From the NCBI GenBank assembly GCA_019648995.1, contig BLXT01000514.1, forward strand, positions 648,845 to 670,821: a stretch of 21,977 nt of DNA, given 5' to 3'. This DNA comes from Plakobranchus ocellatus. Taxonomy: Eukaryota; Mollusca; Gastropoda; Plakobranchidae. The position numbers and the translations under genes were made by a program. Within the stretch, counting starts at the first letter, position 1. Each line of letters opens with the position of its first letter. The notes below the pieces were generated by a model. The model searched no databases. It was given only the letters and a program-made list of their open reading frames with translations, and was not told where the DNA came from. Shown piece by piece: positions 1 to 9,075 of this stretch.

Positions 1-29
1 AAAAAAATAAACCCAAAAAACTTGGAAAA

Positions 30-99
30 AGAGAGATAGATAGAGAGATAGCTAGCTAGCTAGATAGATGGAGAGTGAGAGAGAGAGAGAGAGAGAGAG
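30..99. repeat. GATA/GCTA/GA-rich microsatellite cluster
   Basis: Short GATA, GCTA and GA runs follow one another, ending in a pure (GA)n tract from about 77 to 99. Confidence 0.9.
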
Positions 100-432
100 T
101 ATTGTTTGACTTCGAAATAAAACCTACTTAATAATAAATATCCATGGCTGGTCAGTCAATGATTCCATAATCTCACTTTGAACACAAATGTAGTACAATG
201 TAGCGGTGGACATTGGTCAGCTGTAGGCGCTTTGACTGCGCCCAGTTTTTAAGATGTCAGTAACACAATAGTTAGTGAACTCGCTGTGAAATCTGGAGGG
301 AGCTTATTTTCATGAATTCGAGTACGACTTGTGAAAGGGCTCTTCAACTATCAAACTGTATTGATACTGAACTGTTTTGTTTCTAGCCTTTTTGAAGGAA
401 AGAATGGTTTGCGCTCTCTCACCCTCTCATAA

Positions 433-436
<4 letters not shown>

Positions 437-489
<53 letters not shown>
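437..489. repeat. (TC)n microsatellite
   Basis: An uninterrupted TC dinucleotide run of about 26 units, followed by imperfect pyrimidine-rich sequence to about 615. On the plus strand it gives a spurious Leu-Ser repeat frame. Confidence 0.95.
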
Positions 490-492
<3 letters not shown>

Positions 493-1585
493 TTCCCCCC
501 TCCCCTTGCCTTTCTCTCACGTTTCCCTTTCTAATTCTCTCACTCATCCCATTCTCTTTCTTTCTGTCTGTCTGCCTAAATGTCTCTGTCTCTATGTTGC
601 TCTCTCACCCACTCTCTAAACTTTGCATATTCACGGATAAGTTACTGATTCCGCTACTGGCAGTAAAGAATGAAAAACGGAAAACGGGACACCTATGCAC
701 CCTCAGCCTTACCGAGGAAACATCCACACCTTCCCGGTGAAATTCTCTACAAGTTCAGGTTTAGCAGTAAATCCCGTAGATCTAACGATAGCCCATGTCA
801 ATATCATGTCTTTAACTCTGACAAAATGTATGCTTCTGGGCGAAAATTGTAATGCAATGTAATTGACGTGTAATTCGAAATATTAGCCAAGAGGCGCCGC
901 AATAGTTGATATTTGATTGCTCATAGTTTTGGTCTAAGGAATTGTAAGCCTTTAAAGAAAATATAGAAAACAAAAAAAATGACATCAAACGACAGCACTT
1001 ATTCTCTGGATCGTAGATTTAATATTATTTATGGTGCTTTTTGAGTGACAGTTTTGCCTTTTTGTATTTATATTAGCACATATTTGTAATGCTGTTGCAA
1101 GAAAAACTTAGATCCTCTACTTCCACATATCTCCTTCTTTTGCCTCCTTTAAATTAAAAACAAAACAAAACAAAACAACAAAACGAACCAAAACAACTTC
1201 AAATTCATCAATTATTCTTTTGCTTAAAAACAGGAATCGCATTACTCAGTTTTTCTTTGTCACTTGAGAAAGCGTAATAAAATGATGTTGAAAAATATTA
1301 TAATTAGCTTATGTGTGATTTCTAAGAGCCAGATATCACTTTGGTGACAATAAATGAAAACAAAACAAAGTTGTTAAAATCTTTATGTAGAGTGAAGATA
1401 ATAAAATGTCATGAAGACAGACTAAAACTAATACACTGTACATATTCTTAGTGATTAAGTTGACAAGGATTTGGTAGCAATAAAGGATGAATTAAATAAT
1501 GACAAAGAAAGGCTTATACTTTGGCCACATCCTGTTTAAGGGATTATGTGTCCAATTACTGATTAGTATACATGCAGATGAATTT

Positions 1586-1588
<3 letters not shown>

Positions 1589-1629
<41 letters not shown>
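1589..1629. repeat. (TC)n microsatellite
   Basis: An uninterrupted TC dinucleotide run of about 20 units in AT-rich spacer. Confidence 0.95.
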
Positions 1630-1633
<4 letters not shown>

Positions 1634-2468
1634 TTTCTCTTATTCTAAATAACAGTAAAGACTATCCATTGCCCACGATACTAATTTAAAAATCGCGACT
1701 GCTGTGGGTATCACAGTACGTCATGAATTATTATTGTTATGTTGTCATGCTATTTCTCTGCGTATTGCGATATTGATTAAACGGTAAAAAAAAAAAATAC
1801 ATTAACTTTCTTTTCTTTTGCTTGCGATGTCACGTAACACTTGAAACACTTGTCTTTATTGTACATTTAAAGATCCTTATCTATAATACATATTTAAAGG
1901 GATCACTTATTTTTGTCTCTTGAATGGGTCAGCTCGCAAGAAAATACACAGACTGGACATTCGTTTCAACTTCACTATTTGTATAAACCCACTACAGTGT
2001 AAAGTCTCCAGAACTTTAGCTTAGTGTTAAGCATAACGTATTGGTCGTACCTGTTCTCATTGTGCAAGGTAGATGTAATCATTCAATCAGTTAAGAAATG
2101 AAGTGGTTAGAAAAATTCTGTATATGTATTATTATTATTGGTTTTTTTTTTTTTTATAAATAAAGCACAATCAATTAAACCTAACAGTATTTAACTAGAA
2201 AGTCATATAGAGGTATTATTTTACTCTTTTCTGTATTTGTTCATGTATTTATTCATTATCTTTTTGTGATATTAAATAGGGCCTGTATCAAAAAAAATAA
2301 CATTTGAAAAAAAAATTAATAGGTTTACATTTAGAAGATAACGAGAAAATCTTAAAAAATAACTATTACCCGTTAAATTGGATCGTAATAAATGTAAATC
2401 ATATGCTTTGACGACATAATCGGTAGTTTTTGGGGCAAAGCAACTTCAATTTATAAAACTATCATTTC

Positions 2469-4502
2469 ATGGCCTATAGTGCAGCTATGAAAACGTCAAT
2501 GGCCATCAGGTTCCTTCTTGTTGCCATCGTATCGTGTTTTAATCAATGCTTTTCTGCGGACTTTACAAAAATGAAAACGTGTGGTGAATCTATTAGCGGC
2601 CGTCCCCTTGACTCAACATCGTCTAAATGTGCAAAAGAATATAATCTGGAGAGCAGTTCTACTTCTCCAAGCGATCCGCATCCAAAAAAATTTGAACCTC
2701 TTGGCGACGCTTTTTACCAGAGACATTTCGGTGACACCACACAACTTCCAAGTTTGCTGTTCAAACTCAGAAACGAAAGTGGTCCGAAAACTGTGGTGTT
2801 TGTACCGTTCATTCCCCACAGCCATCTGCACAATGCTGCCATCCTCGCCCGCGCCACAGCAGAACTAGGTCACCGCGTCTACTTCCTCGCGCCAGAATCT
2901 TCTGTAGCTCGGAACAATCTGGGCTTCACATCACCCTCGTCTGAATCAACAACATCGTCCACAAGAGCAGAGGATAGTGACATGCAGCCAGAAGAATCGC
3001 CGAATAAAGTGTCACGTACACCGATCAAAGTTCTCACTTATGGTCGAAACTTTGGTGATCTCGACAAAAAATTTGCGGAGAAGAAGATAGATAACTTCTG
3101 GGCAGGACTCAATCGCGCAGACATCTTTGCTTCGCTACGGTCTGTGAAACTAACTGCCTCTGTTATGCAAGATGCACTCTCGAATGCGTCTCTCATGCTT
3201 CACCTACAGGGACTACAACCAGATCTCTTCGTAGTAGAATATAATCCCTTGTGTCCAAGTAACTTACTGTTCCCCTACTCCTTAGACACAGATTTTGTTA
3301 TTTTCGGTGAGTATAGCGAACAGTTGTCATCTAGGGCTCCTTTAGTTCACTCCATCTTTCCTTTTCAGCTCAGCAGGAGAAAATATTCACCACAAAAGAG
3401 TTTTTTCTTCAGATTCACCACTGCTGTAAGCAACCAGTTTCTCTCGCTGTATTCTATGTTCTGGTTTTCTGGTTCGTTTCTACCTTTGTTATCGAGACGA
3501 CCACATATTTCTCCTGCTGAACTGGCTTCCCGGGCTGAGCTGTTCATCTATTCCTCAGATCATATTTTAGACCCTGCATTACCGTACCTGCCAAACATGA
3601 AACTTGTTGGGGGGTTAACGCCTCGCCCAGCTAAGCCTTTACCGCAAGATCTGAGAAAATTTGTCGAATGTATCGATTCTCGAAACTGTAACCATAATAT
3701 TTGTGAGGAGAATGTGTCTAGTCTTCGTCGAAAAAATAGGACGATTTCTTCCAAAGCAGATGCGGACCCACTTCAAAATCACTGTGATTCGTATTATTGC
3801 AGAGGAGGTTACAATAGTGGTTGTGACGAAAACGTAGCCTACGTATCATTTGGCACGGGCGTCCTGGAAATACCGCCTCACATATCTTCCAAAATGGCAA
3901 CAGCATTTGAGGAGACGCATTTCCGTGTGCTTTGGCGAACTCAAGTGCACGGTGCCAAATCTGAATGCCTAAAACTGGCTGAGTGGGTACCGCAAAACGA
4001 TGTACTGGGGCACCCCAAAACAGTTCTGTTTGTCTCTCACTGTGGGAGAAAAGGAGTGTACGAAGCAATCTACCACGGTGTTCCGTTGCTGTGTCTGCCA
4101 ATACATGCTGACCAGTTCCATATTGCCAACTTAGTGGAACTTCGGATGTTTGGGGTCCAAGCTGATATTAGAACTCTGACCTCGAATCAGCTAGCACATT
4201 TAATGGTGGAAACTGTTAACAATATAACTTTGAAAAGAAATGTTAAAAAAGCTTCAGAAATTTATCGGAAGCTCTACAGCTCTCGCCCCGATCAGCGCGC
4301 GGCTTACTGGATAGATCACGTGATGAAATATGGCGGCGCCTACATGCGAGGACCAACTCAACAAATGAAACTATATCAGTTTTTGGAACTTGACTTACTG
4401 GCGATTGCTGTTGTCATATTGGTTGTGTTTTTTATCATTCTCTTCTTCTGTATTTATGTGATTTCACTGACAATAGGAAAATTGTTGCAAATCTTCAATT
4501 AA
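2469..4502 (+). CDS. UDP-glucuronosyl/UDP-glycosyltransferase-like membrane protein, intronless
   Basis: A GT-B enzyme of the UGT family (GT1), expected to transfer sugar from a UDP-sugar to small lipophilic acceptors in the ER lumen. Seen: a signal peptide (about residues 11-30); an N-domain with catalytic-His-like H119 in HSHLHN; the donor signature at 504-550 (W506-V-P-Q, H524, E532, D548-Q549); a C-terminal membrane segment (about 641-668); five N-glycosylation sequons (N102, N239, N415, N423, N585). At 677 residues it exceeds the usual ~520-540. It has a ~75-residue extension after the signal peptide, a Ser-rich insert (about 154-180) and a six-cysteine insert (about 401-452). The usual His-Gly-Gly of the donor site reads His-Cys-Gly-Arg (524-527), and no dilysine ER-retention tail follows the membrane segment. 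Other possible starts are M7 (2487) and M11 (2499); M11 lies directly before the hydrophobic signal. The frame is intact. Substrate unknown. Confidence 0.93.
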   Translation: MAYSAAMKTSMAIRFLLVAIVSCFNQCFSADFTKMKTCGESISGRPLDSTSSKCAKEYNLESSSTSPSDPHPKKFEPLGDAFYQRHFGDTTQLPSLLFKLRNESGPKTVVFVPFIPHSHLHNAAILARATAELGHRVYFLAPESSVARNNLGFTSPSSESTTSSTRAEDSDMQPEESPNKVSRTPIKVLTYGRNFGDLDKKFAEKKIDNFWAGLNRADIFASLRSVKLTASVMQDALSNASLMLHLQGLQPDLFVVEYNPLCPSNLLFPYSLDTDFVIFGEYSEQLSSRAPLVHSIFPFQLSRRKYSPQKSFFFRFTTAVSNQFLSLYSMFWFSGSFLPLLSRRPHISPAELASRAELFIYSSDHILDPALPYLPNMKLVGGLTPRPAKPLPQDLRKFVECIDSRNCNHNICEENVSSLRRKNRTISSKADADPLQNHCDSYYCRGGYNSGCDENVAYVSFGTGVLEIPPHISSKMATAFEETHFRVLWRTQVHGAKSECLKLAEWVPQNDVLGHPKTVLFVSHCGRKGVYEAIYHGVPLLCLPIHADQFHIANLVELRMFGVQADIRTLTSNQLAHLMVETVNNITLKRNVKKASEIYRKLYSSRPDQRAAYWIDHVMKYGGAYMRGPTQQMKLYQFLELDLLAIAVVILVVFFIILFFCIYVISLTIGKLLQIFN

Positions 4503-4587
4503 AAGAAAACTTTCTCCATCTTTCAAAGCACGTACCGATTACACACAAAAAAATAATAATTAACATCTAACTATCTATTTCATGGAG

Positions 4588-4589
<2 letters not shown>

Positions 4590-4638
<49 letters not shown>
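4590..4638. repeat. (TC)n microsatellite in probable UGT 3' UTR
   Basis: An uninterrupted TC run of about 24 units, beginning 88 bases after the UGT stop codon, so it may be transcribed in that gene's 3' UTR. Confidence 0.9.
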
Positions 4639-4645
<7 letters not shown>

Positions 4646-5060
4646 TCTTATCATTGTCGGAGTTATATTCAGTAACTGATCCAAATAAAACTTCAAAACA
4701 TGTCTGAAACACTGGGAGAATCAATGCCCAACCTTGCTGAGTGAATTGAACAACAATCCAAACACCAACTCCAGCAAAATTTTCTTATCTTTGAAGTACA
4801 AGAACAAAACAAACAACAAAAATCATGTTTATACAAGCTTTAAAATTTGAAGCATACCGATACTCTCTCTTGAAAACCATCATTACTGATTTCCATGCGT
4901 TGTGTCTTTATCTCGATTGTCTGTATGGGCCAAAAGTAACGATTACGTTTTAATTTACAATGATGAATGAAAGAAATCGTGGACTTGAAATTGTATAAAG
5001 GGAACCATTACCATATGTTCTCTCTACTTTCATTTTTCCTCTCTTTCTTTACATTAATTT

Positions 5061-5063
<3 letters not shown>

Positions 5064-5092
<29 letters not shown>
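5064..5092. repeat. (AT)n microsatellite at the mariner insertion site
   Basis: An alternating AT run ending 11 bases before the mariner element. Mariners insert at TA, so this tract would offer many potential targets. Confidence 0.9.
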
Positions 5093-5098
<6 letters not shown>

Positions 5099-5103
5099 TA
5101 TTA

Positions 5104-5476
5104 CGAGGGATGTCCGAAAAGAAACAGGAAAAGGGGCATAACTCAAAGAGTTTTGATCAGATAAATTTGAAACTCACACGGATTGAAGTTCACTCTTTCA
5201 CTACTTCTCAACGTAATCCCCGTGGAGATCGATGCATTTTTGCCAGCGCGACAGCAGCGAATTGATACCCACTCGAAAGAAATCAACGTCAAGATTATCA
5301 AACCAATTCCTCAATTCACTGATGAGGCCATCTTCTGTCTCGAAAGCCATGCCTCCTAAATGGCGCTTCAAGGGTCCAAACAAATGAAAGTCAGAGGGTG
5401 CCAGGTCTGGACTGTGGGCAGGATGAGGAAGAATTTCCCAACCGTAGCGCTGCAGCCATTGCTGTGTAAGGTTTGC
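5104..5476 (-). repeat. Left inverted arm of the fold-back mariner
   Basis: The 373-bp reverse-complement partner of 5738-6110. On the minus strand it encodes a mariner transposase C-terminus from ANLTQQ to its stop at 5201-5203. It differs from the right arm at about five of 90 residues, for example W for G after LTQQ, S for C before PDLAPSD, and RN for SD. Confidence 0.93.
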
Positions 5477-5479
5477 GAC

Positions 5480-6013
5480 TCCATGACTTGGAAACATCTA
5501 TCCTCTCCCGTCACCAAAAAGTTCAAAGTGCAGAGGTCCACAGCGAAAGTGATGGCTACCGTGTTCTGGGATGCGAAAGGTGTGATCCTCTTAGACATTT
5601 TGCCACAGGGTCAGTGTATCAATGCTGCCCGATACTGCAGCACTCTTGACCGCCTTAAAGAAGCAATTCGTCGTAAAAGACCTGGGCTCTTGAGAAGGGG
5701 TGTTGTGCTTCAGCACGATAATGCGACCCCTCATTCAGCAAACCTTACACAGCAAGGGTTGCAGCGCTACGGTTGGGAAATTCTTCCTCATCCTGCCCAC
5801 TGTCCAGACCTGGCACCCTCTGACTTTCATTTGTTTGGACCCTTGAAGCGCCATTTAGGAGGCATGGCTTTCGAGACAGAAGATGACCTCATCAGTGAAT
5901 TGAGTGATTGGTTTGATAATCTTGACGTTGATTTCTTTCGAGTGGGTATCAATTCGCTGCTGTCGCGCTGGCAAAAATGTATCGATCTACACGGGGATTA
6001 TGTTGAGAAATAG
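5480..6013 (+). pseudogene. Mariner transposase fragment, lacks N-terminal half
   Basis: Encodes roughly the last half of a Tc1/mariner-superfamily transposase (DDE/D endonuclease that cuts and rejoins element ends at TA). Family landmarks in order are TWKHLSSP, TVFWDAKGVILLD, the second catalytic Asp in the HDN motif, and the third Asp in PDLAPSDFHLF. The last two are separated by 34 residues, the D34D spacing diagnostic of mariner. The GDE motif with the first catalytic Asp and the DNA-binding domain would lie upstream and are missing. The open frame extends back to 5360, but 5360-5476 is only antisense of the left arm, so those residues are not transposase. The surviving segment has no internal stop, which suggests a fairly young element. 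It cannot be active alone. Confidence 0.9.
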
Positions 6014-6110
6014 TGGAAGAGTGAACTTCAATCTGTGTGAGTTTCAAATTTATCTGATCAAAACTCTTTGAGTTATGCCCCTTTTCCTGTTTCTTTTCGG
6101 ACATCCCTCG
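5738..6110 (+). repeat. Right inverted arm of the fold-back mariner
   Basis: The 373-bp arm containing the end of the sense transposase (stop at 6011-6013) and the 97-bp terminal untranslated segment. It matches 5104-5476 in reverse complement. The shared sequence ends abruptly at GTTTGC/GCAAAC, which marks the rearrangement breakpoint. Confidence 0.93.
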
Positions 6111-7386
6111 TACAATGGAAATGTAAATTATATTTTCGCTCTTCTCTTCTTGGCAGTCTATATTTTTATTTGAAAGATTGGGGGAGAGTGTCTTATGATA
6201 TTTTTCGCTAGGAATCGTAGGTAGGCCAACATTGCTATTCTTCTGGTAATCACAAATACATGCCATGTAGAGAGGCCTACGATACGAAACAGCACAAAAC
6301 TAGCTCCATTGAAACCAAGTTAATTTTTCATTTCTTTATCATTTTTGTCAGTCAAAGTTACTTTTTCACGCACCTCACTACTACTTTGTCGAAACTTGTA
6401 TCATCAAGATTTTGTTTTCGCACTTTCACTTACCCTAAATTTTGAAATGTACGTTGTCTCTCTTGACTAATATAATAACAAGACATCCATTCATCTCACG
6501 TTTTAACCTTTTAACTACACCTATTCTTCATTTGCATTAACAAATTTTGTGTTTGAATGGGCTTGCTGAATTCTTGCGCTAAACTGTATCAGCTTGTCTT
6601 CTTTACTTACAAAATACATGTAAATGCAGAGGTTGGGGTTTATACACAAAACCCGCCTCAAAACTTTACGGTTTACGAGAAGTTGATCGTCTATCGTACT
6701 CAACCTAGAAAATAATTCACTTTTCTTATTTATAGCATTAATTTAGCCCCTAACTTTTATGGTCAATTAGATTGTAAAAAGACGTGGATAGCTGCAGTTT
6801 TGCGAATTCTCGTAGAGCATTTTTTATTTTGTGTGTCCTGTATTTATACTCAATACAGACAACGTAGACATTAACTTTACGATACCTCGTTACTAGAAAG
6901 GTGTACAATAACGTCATCATTCAAGGTTATAATTTTTTGTGCGCCTACGAGCGTTGAAGACATTTTCCAGTTCGGGGCTAATTATATATAGAGAATGGAC
7001 TCAGTGTACAACAAGACTATCGATCGATTATGTGCCCTGGCGCTTGCCAAAGTATTCTTTACAGCACTTATGATTCAAAGACATTGTTAGCTCTTAAGGG
7101 GAAAAAATATAGATATCTGATTAAAAGCAACAATGCTCAAAAGCGAATTAAGTGATTAAAAACAATTTTACAATCATATATTATAAGCTATATTACAGTA
7201 CCCGGTCCTAAATAGAACTCTATCGTAGTTTACGTTATGACTGGTTTAAGATAGACATGGAGAATCATTTAATCAATAGCACTTACAAGAGCCATACATG
7301 TTTAGTTGTCAATTTGTGGTACCATCATATTAGAGTTTGCATCGTTAACATACAACATAAATCAGACACTTCATACACAGACCCAA
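6111..7386. other. AT-rich intergenic DNA, no supported gene
   Basis: Only short open frames with no recognisable motifs on either strand. No RNA gene signature was seen. Confidence 0.5.
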
Positions 7387-7736
7387 ACTTAACCGAAAAT
7401 AAAACTATGTTTTTTTTCAAAGTCAATACTAATCAATGTATCAACCATCTTGTCAAGCCTTTAGGTGGATAAGAAGTTTGGCGAGGATCATGGTGGATTC
7501 TAAATAATGACTTTAACCAAAATAAAACAATGGTACTTTTTTTAAAGGTCAATACTAACCAAAGTATAAACCATCTTGTCACTATGTCAAGTGATCATGA
7601 CAGATTCTAAGTAATGACCATAAACCAAAATAAAACTATGATATTTTTTTTAAAGGTCAAATCTAAACGTAAACCGTCTAGTCGTCTTTAGGTAGATAAG
7701 AAATATGGTGAAGATAATGGCAGACTCTAAATAATG
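7387..7736. repeat. Degenerate tandem repeat, three ~107-123-bp copies
   Basis: Three consecutive units (7387-7509, 7510-7616, 7617-7736) each begin ACYWTAAACC/ACTTTAACC-like and continue AAAATAAAACWATG, a T-run, AARGTCAA and accatcttgtc-like sequence. Each ends in GATTCTAARTAATG or GACTCTAAATAATG. The middle unit lacks the TTTAGGTRGATAAGAA block shared by the outer two. No protein is encoded. Confidence 0.85.
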
Positions 7737-8280
7737 ACTTAATCCATAAATGTTCTTGTGGTAAAGAATTATCAGTAGTTCTGTGTTTTTTAAGGAATTA
7801 ACAAATACAATTGAAGCAATATCTGTGTAATCTATTTTCAATCATTCCAATAATCTCAATAGTATAAACTAAAAGGCAAGCTCGTGAAAATAATTTTCTT
7901 TCCAACCGTCAAATATTGATTTCTTGCTTTAAATAAATCAAAGCTGGGGAATTCAGTTCTACTATAGTGTAGATCTAGCTTGCTTTATAGGTGCTAAGTA
8001 ACTTTATCGGATTTTGTGTGTGTTTTTTCCAGTATCTATAATAAATATTTTGGTGTATTTGATTTGGTCTTTTCCGGCTGTATTCTGACTAATAATCATA
8101 CGCATAATATTCTTTCATTCGTAATTGTCACTTGGCCCCTTTCTCAATTAGCTTCATTTTATCTACTCCTTACTTTTCTTCAAAGATAATTTTATGGATG
8201 CATTTCAGTATTAATAATACTGGTCTTCGCTTTAAAACAGAAACAAAACACACTCATACACTTTTGCACATTCATATTAA

Positions 8281-8358
8281 ATGTATTGAATATTACCTTC
8301 TGTATTGATTGTTGTTCTCATGTATTGAATATTACCCTCTCTATTGATTGTTGTTCTC
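8281..8358. repeat. 39-bp direct tandem duplication
   Basis: Two adjacent 39-bp units (8281-8319, 8320-8358), each starting ATGTATTGAATATTACC and ending TATTGATTGTTGTTCTC. They differ at only about two positions. Confidence 0.92.
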
Positions 8359-9051
8359 CTAGCTATTTTTGAATGTAAGAAAAATAAATTACATGTAACT
8401 GTTACTGTTTTCCTTCTTTTTCCATTTCAAAGAATAACAAAAGGTTCATCTGTTTTAAGAAAGTATACTTAATATATATTAATTGTACCTAAGTTTTAAA
8501 CGTATTGATCTACTCAGCTCAATTTCTATAAATTATACTAAATTAAAAAGATATCCAAAGCTTATTTATTGCATTTGTATGATTTTAAACTTTTTCGGAT
8601 GCTTTTTGCGTAATACATGTATGTATATATATCTTAAAACGTTTCTTTTTTGTTTCAGCACTACATCCATTATTACTGAAACTTGAACTGTAGAGCTTAA
8701 AAAAATACACTTGCAGCCCCTACTATTAAATGTGGGGAAAAGCTTCATGAGAATTCTAATGTCAATTACTATGAGTATTTTCAATATTTTGACTTGGCTA
8801 AACTTTGAGAGCCTAACAACATATGATCTTATTCAAAATCAAATGATAATAAAGTCACAAAGACGTGATGGAGAATTCTCTCTTGTTTATTTTCCTTACA
8901 ACATCCAAACACATCGTCAATAAACAAACAGTTTACAAAGTTAAGTCTACCAGTATTACATGAACGGAGAGGAACATTGAAACAGTCAGTTGGGTTTTTT
9001 TACAAAGTAAGCAGTAAGCATCAAATTTGTTTTTTCCTCGCCCTGCATTCA

Positions 9052-9075
9052 TTCCTAGTATAATCCTACTAGGAA
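9052..9075. repeat. Perfect 9-bp inverted repeat with 6-base loop
   Basis: TTCCTAGTA (9052-9060) and its exact reverse complement TACTAGGAA (9067-9075) are separated by TAATCC. No flanking feature indicates a function. Confidence 0.8.

Larger units (their letters stand above)
1..2468. other. Non-coding region upstream of the UGT gene
   Basis: No coding frame here looks like a known protein. Open frames in 377-619 and 670-852 come from a (CT)n tract and from anonymous sequence respectively. The stretch contains simple repeats, listed separately, an ACAAA-type run near 1155-1190, and AT-rich spacer. A TATAAAA-like string at about 2453-2459 sits only about 10 bases before the first in-frame ATG of the UGT frame. 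If it were a real TATA box, transcription would start close to or inside the annotated start codon region. No splice acceptor for a 5' UTR exon could be assigned with confidence. Confidence 0.6.
4503..5103. other. Intergenic spacer between UGT gene and mariner element
   Basis: AT-rich spacer with a (TC)n and a (TA)n microsatellite and no supported gene. An AATAAA at about 4684-4689 on the plus strand, some 180 bases after the UGT stop, is a possible polyadenylation signal for that gene. Confidence 0.55.
5104..6110 (+). mobile_element. Fold-back mariner element (two inverted 3' halves around a core)
   Basis: A 1,007-bp element flanked on both sides by TA (5102-5103 and 6111-6112), the mariner target duplication. 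Both ends begin CGAGGGATGTCCGAAAAG. The terminal inverted identity continues for 373 bp on each side (5104-5476 and 5738-6110) with about a dozen mismatches and no length change, roughly 97% identity by eye. Each arm carries the last ~90 codons of a mariner transposase, reading inward from opposite ends, and the stop codons sit at equal distances (97 bases) from the termini. The 261-bp core (5477-5737) adds the middle of the transposase on the plus strand. The 5' half of a normal mariner (5' UTR, HTH DNA-binding domain, first catalytic Asp) is absent. The element is therefore non-autonomous. Confidence 0.93.

Noticed and set aside
377-619. Open frame with a long Leu-Ser repeat
   Set aside because: It is the translation of a (TC)n microsatellite and flanking pyrimidine-rich DNA, with no protein family features.
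670-852. 60-codon plus-strand open frame after the (TC)n tract
   Set aside because: No recognisable domain, no start context or splice support, and a length expected by chance.
3718-4101. 127-codon open frame antisense to the UGT gene
   Set aside because: It lies entirely within the well-supported UGT coding sequence on the other strand and has no features of its own.
5360-5476. N-terminal ~39 residues of the plus-strand mariner open frame
   Set aside because: This part is the complement of the left inverted arm, not transposase; the true sense fragment starts near 5480.
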